A DNA stretch of 64,000 nt from Progne subis subis (lineage: Eukaryota > Chordata > Aves > Passeriformes > Hirundinidae): positions 3,830,384 through 3,894,383 of the forward strand of contig JAKJHU010000038.1 of NCBI GenBank assembly GCA_022316685.1. Direction: 5' to 3'. The position numbers and the translations under genes are program-made. Shown here piece after piece: positions 25,001 through 36,100 of this stretch. The notes beneath the pieces are model-generated. The model saw only the letters and a program-made list of their open reading frames with translations, was not told the DNA's origin and ran no database searches. The first letter of the stretch is position 1, and each line of letters starts with the position of its first letter.

Positions 25001-28000
25001 ACCAGCATATGAAGGTGGGATGAGCTTTTTTCCCAACAAATGCATTTCTCCAGGTCGTTAGAATTCACTGTGTGCTCATATGTGATGAAAACTATCTTTG
25101 ATTTGTCTGTGCTGAACATCTCAGTATCATCCTGTGTTTAAAACAGACGTGATGTGTCCCTTTGGAGCTTTGTGGGTCCTGTTCCAGCCATAGGTCCCTA
25201 AAGCACACCTGAATAAGCAGAGTGCACACAGAACAGCTTCACTTTCTTGTTAGCATTCCAGAAGAAGAGCAAGAGCATGTCTTTCCTCTCTCTCCTCCCC
25301 ATTTATTCAGTTGTCTGATCAAAGTACACAGTTCGTATCATCCAAGTGAAGCATTTAACTCCCTTTCCATGCTTCCAAAGCATCTTAACATACGGCATTA
25401 GATTCCACTATATGTATGTAGCACCACTGGGGCTGTCCAGAAAGCAAGAGGGCTGTAAAGCTACCCAGGCTAGTTCTGAGCAAGCTGGCTAAGTACCAAG
25501 AGATATAAATTGGTGCAGCATAAGGCTTCTCCTTGGCTAATATATCTTTTTTCATGCCGAGTACAACCATAGCAATATAGATTTCAAAATGTAAGGTAAT
25601 TTATCTGCTTAAAGCTTAGCTATTGCTACATTTTCTCTCTCTGTAGGAGAAATCCCCTATTCCCTTTGTATCTAAGTGTATTTTTCTAATAGAAAAAGGA
25701 GATTATGTTTCTTATAGTGTTATGGTACATGATACAATAAGCCATAAGCTAATGAATTACTAATCAACTGAACAGATATTACTAATGTATTTCTTTTCAG
25801 AGGTGATTTTCTTCAGAAATATTTTTTACTGTTTAAACTTTGCAGACTTCAGTGTTAAGGATTTTGCACACTATGTGTATTCAAAATGTGGAAATTTATT
25901 GCATGAGAGCAATTTAGTGAACTTGTAAACACCAGCTAAAATTCACATTTAAATTAATTCTCATCTATCTTTCGTTGCAGCTACTGTGGCTAATATGATT
26001 TGAAATAATTAGATGAAACTGTTTTAAGAAATAATTAACTTTTCAAGGATACTTCACAGCGTATGTGATTCTACACCTTATATCACTCACTACTCAGCAT
26101 CAAACTTTCTAGTGTTACTCAACTGCAATGTTAATCCACATGAATACCTCATAACTGTTAATTAATGCATCCCCAAAAATACTGCTCAGCAACAAAATAA
26201 CTTAGAAATCATGATTTGTAAGCAGGAAAACATTTGCTTTCATGATCCAAAGGCAAAAATAAAATACTATCAGAGTGAAAACACAATGGTAGTAATGAGA
26301 GTACATCATAGTATCATTATGCAGGTCTTAAATATGACCTAAAAGGACAATGCATCTCTAATAAAGTAAATGCCTGTAATGTCCCAATGCACATTAGGAG
26401 CAAAAACTATTTGGGGCAGTATTGACTATGGGGAAAACCTTATACAAAAAGCAGAAATTACTTAGTCCTATATCTGAAAGTATATGGTTTTTTTTTCCCT
26501 TTGGCCTTATTTCTTTGGCCTATCAGGCCAAAGCTGGATATGCCCCAGCACCTCAATGTCTTTCTTGCAGTTCAGAACAGAACACAGGATTCGAGGTGTT
26601 CCCTCAGCAGTGCTGTGTACAGGGGACAGTGCTCTTCAGTTAAGTGCACATTTTAAATGGGCTCCCAAACCTGTCCCTGTGCCTACAGCAATGCTTTCAG
26701 TAGCGATGTACATGTGTGTGCACGCTCCCAAAACCTAACCCGCATTCTGGAATGCAAACACAGAAACAGCAACTGTTCAACAGGATGCAGCGTAAGCTCA
26801 TTGACTACTCCATAGAAAAAGAATTACATATGGATTTAGTTTTCATTTAAACAGAATGAAGAATCATATAATGTTTCCTTGCTTTATCTTTGTAGTGTAA
26901 GGGTAAAACCCTGATTTTTATCATGTCTCTTATACACAATGAAAAGTATAGAATAAACAGCTCAGCTTTAATGTATTTAATTATGCATCAGAAAAGTGAT
27001 TTAACACGCAAAACACCTTTCAATTCCATAACCTATTTGACACCTACTTTGCAAAATAATATTCAAAACAACTATAGTGTGACACAGCAGAATTTTCAGT
27101 GAACAAAATCACATTAGGAATGCATTCAGGTTACATCCTTAAGTCACAAAATGTCACTATAACGTGTTATATATTAAGAAATTTAAAAATACTTTGTAAG
27201 GAGACATTTACAATAGTAAAAAATATTTTAAGGCTCTTGTTGTCTATTTAACACTTCAAAAAGCTTTCACCTTATGCCATAATGGGCATGTCTCTTTGAA
27301 AATCATACTGTCCACTACATTTCTAGAGTACCTTTCATTCAAAAATATTTGTATTCACATTTCTGGCAACCTCTTGAACAGAGGAAAGCAACCAGAAGTA
27401 CTGAAGCCATCTAGGACAACTTCTGACTGTTATGAAAAATGCCATGGGATATTGCTGCTTTTTTAGAACAGGCAAGGCTTGTTTTTAGTAATGTAACTTG
27501 TATAAAATCCCATAGTTAGTAATATCCTTGGAACTTCACGTCTCTACCTAAGAAAGAAGTTCTCCTTCAGGTATCAGTTGGAATTAGTGCTTCTCACTAC
27601 CATAATAATTTGAAGGTTATGCTACAGTAATCAGAACTGGGTATTAATCTGCAAACATTTATACTAGATATACAATAGCACCAAGTGCAGTGGATGGCAG
27701 CTTGCCACATGGATTAATGCCTATAGATAAATGATTGTTTTACCTCAAACCATGGACAAAAGATGACATTATTGCAATGGTGCAGTTAATAACCTACCAC
27801 TTCATTAGTTGTTACAATGATATCTTCATGGATCAGCTTGAAAAATCTAGAGAACTTTAAATGTTTTGTTGTGTTTAGTGGTTTAGTGTTTGTTTTGTTT
27901 TTTTTTTTTTGGGGGGGGGGGGTGGGTGGGTTGTTTTTTGTTTTTGTTTTGTTTTGTTTTTTTCCCTTTGGCTATTCAGTAGGAGAGACAATGAATAGTG

Positions 28001-29740
28001 TGTTAACTTGGTATTCTCTGATGCAGCCTTCTATTTATTTTGTATGGGAGTTATGTTTGATTTGTATGAACGTCTTGAGCTCAGGATGAAGTTGCAAACT
28101 TTATAAAAATAGGAAAATTTTAAAAAGAGCATTTGATTCTGTCAACATCTTTTGAAATTCAAACACAGAACTGATTTTCTATTGATAAAGAAATAAAGTG
28201 CCATAGGAGTCCAGAATCTGTGTCTCAAAACTGAGACCCCAAAGAGAAATGGTATCTCCAATATATGCTATCTCATAAACTCACCTATTTTAAGTCTACT
28301 TATTGTAAAAGTGCCACTGCAGAACATGGCCTGCAGGCACTCAAGTTTAGAGCCTACAGTGTTTCTAGTGATCAGAATTTCAGATGTGTTTAGTTAACAA
28401 CTGAGATAAGAGTAAGACATGTGGTAGTGTAAGACAATAAGCATAACTTCTCCCCTCTTAAAGTGAGATGGGCATTATTCAATGAACTGCATTTTTAGAT
28501 AATCCCCCATGCTCTATTGGAAATTGTCACCACTAATAATTTCTTTAAGGTTATTCCCCTAACTTTTCTGCCTGGCACTGCTGAGTTTCTATTATGAGCC
28601 CATGTGAGCTATTCAATAGATTTCAATCTTTGTGGAATTAATGCTTGCCAAAAGAATTTGACTATAGCATATATTGGTTTTCAAATGAGATTATAAAGGG
28701 AGTGGTACAACAGCTCCTTATCTATTTGTGGTGAAGCACAGTTTATTAGAAAGGATGACAACATGACACCAATTACATCATTATACTGTTGAATCATCTC
28801 ACACCTTTGCAGCAAGGGAGTTTCATTAGAGCTTAGAAGGTGCTGTCACATAATGGGTTTGCTCAGGAAGTAGCTGGTTGGAAGCAGAGAATTCTTTTGT
28901 ACTTAAACTAATGCTACAAACTGGATGCAGAAAGTTACCGTGCCCTGATTGCAGGAACAGTCAACATACAAAATAATTCATCAGTCTTCATCCCTAACCT
29001 AGGAAGTGGCCAAACAATTAAGGAGTGCAAGAATAGAAAGTGGAATGTCAAAAGAGAATAGGATCCAAAACTTATATAAGGTCCTCAATGACATTGTTCC
29101 TGAGATTCTTAATTGATCAAATCATTGAACACTGCCTCTCTGAAGACTGGACCATGGAAAATGCATCTGACTCACCAGTGATTAATTTTTTGGTTTAAGA
29201 AACATACACAGATTAATGGGGTGTGCCTGATAATGGCATGTGGTTATTCAGGGTGTGAACAACCTCTAGGGTCTGTCAAAACAGGTGGCTTCAGGGTTAG
29301 TCTCCAGTGAAAAAGCAGAAAAGCAGAAAAAAATCTTTATTGAAGAAGTACCCTGCAGATGAGAAGGGCATATACAGGGAGAAGCAAAATGTTATTAAAG
29401 TATAATATCTCTCAATTACATTATTTTTTTCCAGATAGATAATCTTAGAATTAGTCAGAAAAAGGAATTTTATACTTGAATGCAACAGTCTACTTTTTTC
29501 GTAGGTAGAAAAAAAAGAGAAAGGTATAAATGCATTGATGTTGGCTATTTTTCAACTTTTGTTAAACACCGGGCAAAATATTAGCTGTATAAGGAGTTGT
29601 ATGTACTGGGCCAGATCATCTGGTCCCACAGCACAGCAGGAACGGCGCTCTGTGCTGACACAGGTATGCAGCGCGTTAGTGCCCCATCTGCTCAGTAGCT
29701 ACCGCATAGAAATGCTGAGGTGCCGTCATGCCCAGCGAGC
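16001..29740. other. Intergenic DNA, second half, no gene recognised
   Basis: This AT-rich DNA leads up to the COBLL1 CpG island. The longest open frame (18613-18963, minus strand, 116 codons) overlaps an opposite-strand frame and resembles no family I know. Small structures include a C10 run at 19089-19098, an A-rich (CAAA)n-like stretch near 22270-22305, a poly-A run near 24879 and the T/G tract at 27890-27965. I could not identify CR1 remnants with confidence here. Confidence 0.7.
27890..27965 (+). repeat. T-run/G12/T-G low-complexity tract with G-quadruplex motif
   Basis: A T run is followed by G12 (27911-27922), TGGGTGGG and a further T/G-rich tail (TTTTG units). The G12-T-GGG-T-GGG core meets the G-quadruplex pattern on the + strand. 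Homopolymers next to each other like this are prone to sequencing and replication errors. Confidence 0.85.
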
Positions 29741-30558
29741 AAACTTCAGATCAGCCCGAATCCGCTCCTGACCGCGGGAGCTCGTCACCCGTGACACGGT
29801 GGGGCTCAGCCGAGTCCCGGACGCGCTGGGCAGCGGGCACAGGGCGGCCCGGCCCCGATGCCCGGGCACAACAGCTTGCCTGCGGGTGCCGGACCCTACC
29901 GCGGGGTTCGACCGCATCCCGGCCCCGGGCTCCGCGCCTTCCTCTCCCCACCTGTGGGATTTCGCCTCGCGCCCTGGTGGCTGGAATGGGAAAGGGCTGA
30001 GCCCGAGGCGGCGGCCGGGACGCTTCCCTCGGGGAGAGGAAAATTCCAACCCAGAGGAAGCGGCCCTGCCCCCGCTGGCCGCTGACAGCCCGCGGCCGGG
30101 GCCGAGCGGAGTCCCCACTCCGGCCGCAGCTGGAGGGACAGCCGCGTGTGTGGGGGCGGGAGGGAGGGAGGCGCTGGGATGGGAACAGGGAGTCTCTGTG
30201 TCTCCGTGCGAGCCGGAGCGGGGAAGGTTCCGTGTTTCAAGTTTCTCGCCGAGAAGTTCGGTTTTGCTTTTTTTTTTCGTTTCCCTTGCTTCTGTGTTTT
30301 TTTCCTCTACGCCCAAGGTGTGGTTCCGCGAGCGGCAGGAGCCTGGCGCAGCCCGCGACCTCGGCCGCCGCCCCGGTCAGGCGCCCAGCGTCCGCCCCGC
30401 AAACAGCGGGGAATGCCCGGGCTCGGGGGCGAGGCGGCGCCGGGGGCTGCGGAGCGGGGCCGCCCTCCTCAGCCCGCCCCGAGCAGGTGTGGCGGAGAGC
30501 CGGGCCGTGCGGGCGGGTCCCCGGCTTGCGCCCGCCCTGCGCTCCCTTGGCCGCCGGC

Positions 30559-30602
30559 ATGGACGGCCGCGCTCGGCCGGCGGCCGCCCCGCCACCCTCC
30601 GG
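30559..30602 (+). CDS. COBLL1: COBLL1, first coding exon (N-terminus)
   Basis: ATG lies in a near-ideal Kozak setting (GCCGCCGGC-ATG-G). It opens MDGRARPAAAPPPS plus two bases (GG) of the next codon, and the exon ends at the donor GG|GTAAGC. COBLL1 (cordon-bleu WH2 repeat protein like 1) begins with MDGR and a short Pro/Ala-rich stretch before a basic RRKPK-type region in exon 2, as far as I remember, and a GG-split glycine codon is compatible with that. Position supports the call: in vertebrates the COBLL1 promoter faces the SLC38A11 3' end on the same strand. COBLL1 is related to the actin regulator COBL and binds actin through a WH2 domain, which would be encoded far downstream. Identification from 15 residues plus synteny is good but not conclusive. 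Confidence 0.75.
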
Positions 30603-31290
30603 GTAAGCGCAGCTCAGGGCGCGGGCGGGAGCGCGGCCGCCCGCGGCTCCGGAGGGACGGCCGGCGGGAGCCGGGGCCGTGCCGGGGCTGGGTGAGGTGA
30701 GGTGAGAGCGAGGGGGCAGCTCGGGTCGGGAAGGCCGGTGCCGCGCGTCCGGCGGTGAGGTGCGGCGCTCGGCAGGCAGCCAGCGGCGAGAGGCGGCTCC
30801 CCAGCGCCGGGGGCGGGCGCGCTCCCTGTTCCCTTCCCGGGGCTCCTGCGGCGGGGGGAGGCGGAAGCCCCGGGCGGGACCGCGGGCAGATGGAGCGGTG
30901 CCGCCGTTAAACGGCTGCGGGAGCGGCCGCGCCGCCTCGACGGCACCTCGGCCGGTTCTCCTGGCCGGGGCTGCGGGACCGGCCCGTCGGCCGCCGCCCT
31001 CCTCGGCCGTGCCTGACCGAGCAGCGGCTGCAGCGCCGGCCCCGCGCCGTGGGCGATTCCCGCAGGGGCGAGCCGAAACCCGCCCGCCGGCGTTGCCGTC
31101 CCGGTGCCGCTGCCGGGACCTGCCGGGTGCTCGGCACTGCCGGGATCGGCGCCTCTGGCAAATCCTTGCACGTCAGCGCTTGCCGGTCGGAGCATCCTTA
31201 GGTGAGCGGAGTCAACTTCCAGCTCTCTGGGTGAGAGCGGCGGCGGTTTGGAAAGGCTGCGCCCTCCTCGGTGCTCTGGGAACTGCCGGC
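30603..31290 (+). other. COBLL1: COBLL1 intron 1, CpG-island part
   Basis: GC-rich sequence continues past the exon 1 donor. It contains other donor-like sites, notably repeated GGTGAG units at about 30692-30705 and TAG|GTGAGC near 31201. Alternative first exons could therefore start or end here. Confidence 0.5.
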
Positions 31291-33021
31291 GCTGGGGAAG
31301 AGAAAACAAACAAGCAGCATCTGTTTGGAGTAGTAAAAGGGCTGGCTTGTTTCTTTCTACGTGTTAGGCCCCTCTGGTTTTATTTTGCTTACAGTAGAGA
31401 ATTTAACGTTAAAGAGTATCTTTTTAAAATCCTAAGTGAAACTCCATCGATCAGGAGGAAGATTTTTCCTTAACTAATCAGTTACGTTCGAAGAATACTG
31501 GTCAGACTGCTGAAGTTATGTATAAATAGAATGGACAGAATACATGGTGGGTGTATTTTTTAACATTAACATTTTTTCTGAAGTTTCCATACTGTTTGAA
31601 AAAATGGGTTACTTGGATTGCTGACCAAGTGGCTACAGGATAAACAGGTGCAGATGACGGCAACTGTAGTATTTACAGCAGTAAGCAAATCAGTTTGAAG
31701 TCATGGCTGTAGTGAATATGGAAGACTCATAAAGGGAGGGGTATTTATTCACTTAAGGCTTTGTCACCGTTCCACATTTATATGTAGCTGTTGAGAAATT
31801 ATATTGTTAATCAATGTAGAAGGTATAATTATTGCATTTTTGAGACTCTGTGTACTTAAACAGAGTTGGAAAGACTGAGTGTAGGATAATAATGTTATTT
31901 TCCACGTTAGGGAGTGGCAAAACCAATATGTCTTGAAAGTCTTCAGTCTTACTTTTGAGCAGGAACATAAAAACAAGCAAAAAGACAGAATTAAAACTTT
32001 GGCTGTTCTGACAGTTCCTCTAGGCCTGTTGCCTGCCATAAAGCCGTTTGGTATAGTGAATTTTGGCTGCTGCTTGATGTCTAAGATCCTTTTATTTGAC
32101 TTCAAGCATCTGCCAGCATCCACTTCTCAGTTTTCGAGAAACATGTAGCTAAGAGTAGTGCTCATTGCATTAGCCCTGCAGAGAGATTTTCAGGCCTTTT
32201 ATCAGCTGTTCGCATATAATTTCGTACTTAGAAAATCAAGTTGCCACACCTTTCTTGTTACAAAAGTTCTTTATTGACAGTCTTAGCTGTTTTCTTAAGA
32301 TGGTCTCATTTGCTCATGAAACGCTGGATTTGAGGAAAAAAAGTGTGGATATAGCAGAAAAGAAGACAACTCCCAGTTTTACTGAAAATGGTCCACAGAT
32401 GCATTTTTGAATAGTATGCAGTTACTGTTCCCTCTCTGAGATGATAGGAAAATTTGTGCAATTTGGGAAGAATTTCAGTTGAAATGCATTTTTCTTTAAA
32501 TGTATTACCAAATGATGTAATATACAGCTCTTCTTAGCTTGTCTAGCCAGGTTGAAAGTGTTGTTAATCTGCAGCTGAAAACTGTTTACCAGCCAATGTG
32601 TTCTTAAATCACTGAAGTTCTGTGGAATAATTGCAGGTAACTCTTAGCAGCTGAGGAAGTTTGTTTATGCTAGCTGCTAAGAAGGTAGGTGTTTTGTAAA
32701 TTTTTGAGCACTGATGTTAGTTAAAGCTTGGAACGCCTATATAACTTGATCACTGGTGGCTCTTTAATGCAGAATTCTGTTATCAGATCTATGGGGAAAA
32801 GCTTTGGGAAAGGATCCTGCCATATCTTCTTTTTTGCATGCAGGATTATGCTCTTCTATTGAAAAATTGTTTATTAAAACCGGTCGTGGATAAAAATATT
32901 TGTCTGAATTTGGTGAGAAACATGCCCGTGTTGTTCTCTTTGTACATTCAAGGTAAATAAGAAAAGATTTTTTTAAAAAATGCCCTCTGCTGGATTTTTT
33001 TTTTTTTTCTTTTTTTTTAAT

Positions 33022-33106
33022 AATATGGTGACTAGAGAGTGTGCCCAGCAACTGGCTGAAATATTTTGGAATATGATGAATAGGAGGTGTGCCCACTAAC
33101 TGGCTG
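33022..33106. repeat. Diverged tandem duplication, 48-bp period
   Basis: The stretch at 33022-33058 recurs at 33070-33106 with about 31 of 37 identical bases, including GTGTGCCCA and AACTGGCTG in both. The spacing is exactly 48. It is an old local duplication next to a poly-T stretch. Confidence 0.8.
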
Positions 33107-36100
33107 GCCATGACACATAGTTTCTTCTCCTGGCAGGAGAAACTTGGCTGGATATTTAGGCAGTTTTATAGCTCATCCATTTTACCCTGAGTCTGAGCAG
33201 TACTCAGGGCATAGAGCTCCCGCCAGGCCAGCTGCCAAAGTCTGCTCCTGTTCATCACAGAGCTGAATTTGTTTTATGAAATGATAGGAAAAAAGTGTGA
33301 TTTAATACTTATAAATAAAAAAAGAAGTGGCTGTAGTTGGTATCCTACCTTCTGAACACAATATTCCTGCTGTTGCTGGACAGCAATCCCACAAACCTGG
33401 AGCTTTTTTACATTACAGGTAGATGTCAGTAGTTGACACAAGATTTTACCATGAAGGACTGTATTATGGCTTAATATGCCATTACTATATTAGAGCAAAT
33501 GTGGATTTTAGTAAATGTAATATTGATGTCCTTTGAAATACCTGCCTTCATGTTGAGATCCACCTTTAATTCAATTGTAATGTTTCTGAGAATTTTTTGT
33601 TATTTCATTTTTTCCTGTAAATCATATTTAAAGCTATATGTTAATGTACAAAATAACAGCTTCTGGCCCACTTTACCCAAACAAACTCCTTTTTTTTTTT
33701 TTTTTATTGTTTTCATTGTGTGTAACAAAAACATGCTTAGGAGATGGAGCTACTCGCCAGGGGCTGAAGATAGAGCTGCTTGTGTGGGGGAAGGGGCAAG
33801 GCCAAATAGCTTTGATTAGCTTAGTGCCAGAAATTTCTTGTGTGTGACTTCAGGTTCCCATTCACTGTTGCTTGGCATAGTGGATGTATTTGAAAAATTT
33901 AAGGAGAACAGGAGAAAAGTCTTTTTCACATGATTTGCAGGGCGGTCTTGGGAAGTGAGAGATGTTTTCAGAAAACCCAAGAGATTTACCTTTTCTCTTG
34001 CATATAGCTGAGTTTTTATCAAATCGCTTCAGTCACATTATGGAGGCATCAGCTGTGGCGCAGTGTTGGCAAATGTCTGGTGTCAAGCTTGGAATACTGA
34101 TTTGAGCTCTCTTCCTTCTTTTTCAAGTGTTTGTTTGAGTCAGCTCACAACATAGCCACAGGTTTGTTCAAGCATAAATGAAAGTCCTTCTGTTTCAGAG
34201 TGTGGGAAGGGACTGCAAAGTGTAGCAATAGCTTCAAACCAAGCATTCTATGCCCCAGGCCCAGAGTGGAAGTGGGGGCTTGGGTATGTGTCTGAATTTG
34301 CTCAGTTTGGTGAAATTTACATAAGGGTGAAACTACATTTTTCTCTTGCAAATGAGTTAGCTGTTTTCATTGCCGTGTATATTGTGTACACGTGTTTATC
34401 ATCAAGTGCAAGACCTTTTGTACTCGTGCTAAGTGGTAGCACTCTCTAGGATCAGAGGTTAGGCCATTATGGGTCTATCGTGTAGTCCCACCTTAGATAT
34501 GCTTTGTTTCTTAGACTGAGGACTTCAAGATAATACTTAGCATGTTCTTCTCACCGCATGACCCTGATGAAGAACAAGTAAATGAGCAGTAGCAAAACGG
34601 AAAGAATTTTGAGAATCTGGGACTGTAGAGCTTGCTGGATGTTTGAAGCAGGGAGTTAGCTGCTTTGTGGGTGGATGCCCATCAGGAGCCACCTGGATGC
34701 TAATCATTCCAGGGGCCAATTTGCCAGCTGAGTTCCAAATGTACACATAACACTTCTTGAGGTGATTATGCTGTTCTTCTTAATGTACCTGCCTTAAGAA
34801 AGGCAAACTGAAATAGTGGCCGTTAACTGAATGTTGTATTTAAAAGCTGTTCACTCAAGTCTTTCTCAAGTCTGAAGTCATAGCAGGGTGCCTATGGAAT
34901 AGTTACTGGTAATGTTCCCTGTTGGAGTGTGTTGCTGTGGGAATGAGATCAAGAAAACATTAGGGGGTGGAATGTAGATACTAGGGTGAAAAAATGTGTA
35001 GGAGGGTAATACACAAATAGAGATCAGCAGAGTTATTTCTAAGCTCTGTCCAAGTGTGTTGGTATCCTGTGAAAAATAAAAGTGAGAGCTAGATAGTGAG
35101 GTATCAAAAGCATTTGAGGGGACAAAGCGCTTGAGACTGGAAGGTGGGTTTTGGTGTTACCTTAGGGTAAGTTCTTTTCTTTCTGCTGTTACTGTATTTT
35201 TTCTTAATGTACTTTAAATGGGACCACATTGTCTACATAAACTTGAAGATTACTATTTGTTTTGAGTAGGCCCATCTGTGTTGGGTGGAAGAAGAAAAGA
35301 GTCCATTGTAGGGGACCAAAACCTTAGATTCCAGAGGGAACTGGAGGTCTTTACAGGACTTCTGTCATCTGACAGACAAAATAATTGAGTAGGAATATTT
35401 TAAAGTCACAAACAAATTGTTTCTTCTGTGATCTGGCAACACCTAAATACTCTCCCTTCATAAAGTGCAGTACTATTTCTGATTATCTTGACTGTAGCTT
35501 GGAAAAAAAAATTCTGGAGCATGCTGGTTTTTCTAGCCTGACTGCTGTTCTGAGCTGCCGCTGTTGTAGTTTTATGTGTGCTGGGGAACAGCTGATGCCA
35601 GATTATCCAGCCAGCCCTTGGAGTTGTAACAAGGTTAGCATGCTCAACTAAATATTTATTTTTTTCCCCCTAGAAATTAACAAGTTAGTGTAAGGAGTTG
35701 CTGTGTTAATGTAGTGGATACAATGAATGCCAGGTGCTCTCTTTTATGGCTGCCTGCACGTTAAACCAGATCTGATTGTGCACTTTCTTTTTTTCTCACC
35801 TGGCTCTCACTTGCTTCCCCAGCAGCTGCTCTGCTACTTGAACTTAAGTTCACTTAGCTGTCTGCAGTTTGAGAAAGTTGCTCTTCACTGTGGGTATCAC
35901 TGTGTACAGCTCTAAAAGAGCTGATGTCAGGGCATTAGAGGATGACAAGAAGCCGAGATGTTGGCTCCTAGATTCCTGTAGGGTTCTGTGGCTGTGCCCA
36001 GCTTTAGCACAATGAAGAGGAAACTCTGACTGTGCAGCTTGCAACAATGGAGGGCTCAGGGAGGAAAGCCGCCCCTGCTGTTCTGAGCTGTAGCAACCAA

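Larger units (their letters stand above)
29740..31290. promoter_or_regulatory. COBLL1: CpG island with probable COBLL1 promoter
   Basis: This block of about 1.5 kb has very high GC and dense CpG dinucleotides, while flanks on both sides are AT-rich and CpG-poor. It contains Sp1-type GC boxes (for example at 30152-30161, 30471-30480 and 30810-30818). No clear TATA box is seen upstream of the first coding exon. This layout is typical of a broad, constitutive TATA-less vertebrate promoter. The transcription start cannot be placed exactly; between about 30.1 and 30.5 kb is reasonable. Long open frames on both strands here follow from low stop-codon density in GC-rich DNA. A divergent antisense transcript is possible but unproven. 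Confidence 0.85.

Noticed and set aside
29799..30695. Long open frames on both strands in the CpG island (up to 298 codons)
   Set aside because: Very GC-rich DNA has few stop codons. The translations are low-complexity Arg/Gly/Pro/Ala mixtures in several overlapping frames, and no domain is recognisable. Only the short COBLL1 exon 1 frame has start and splice signals.
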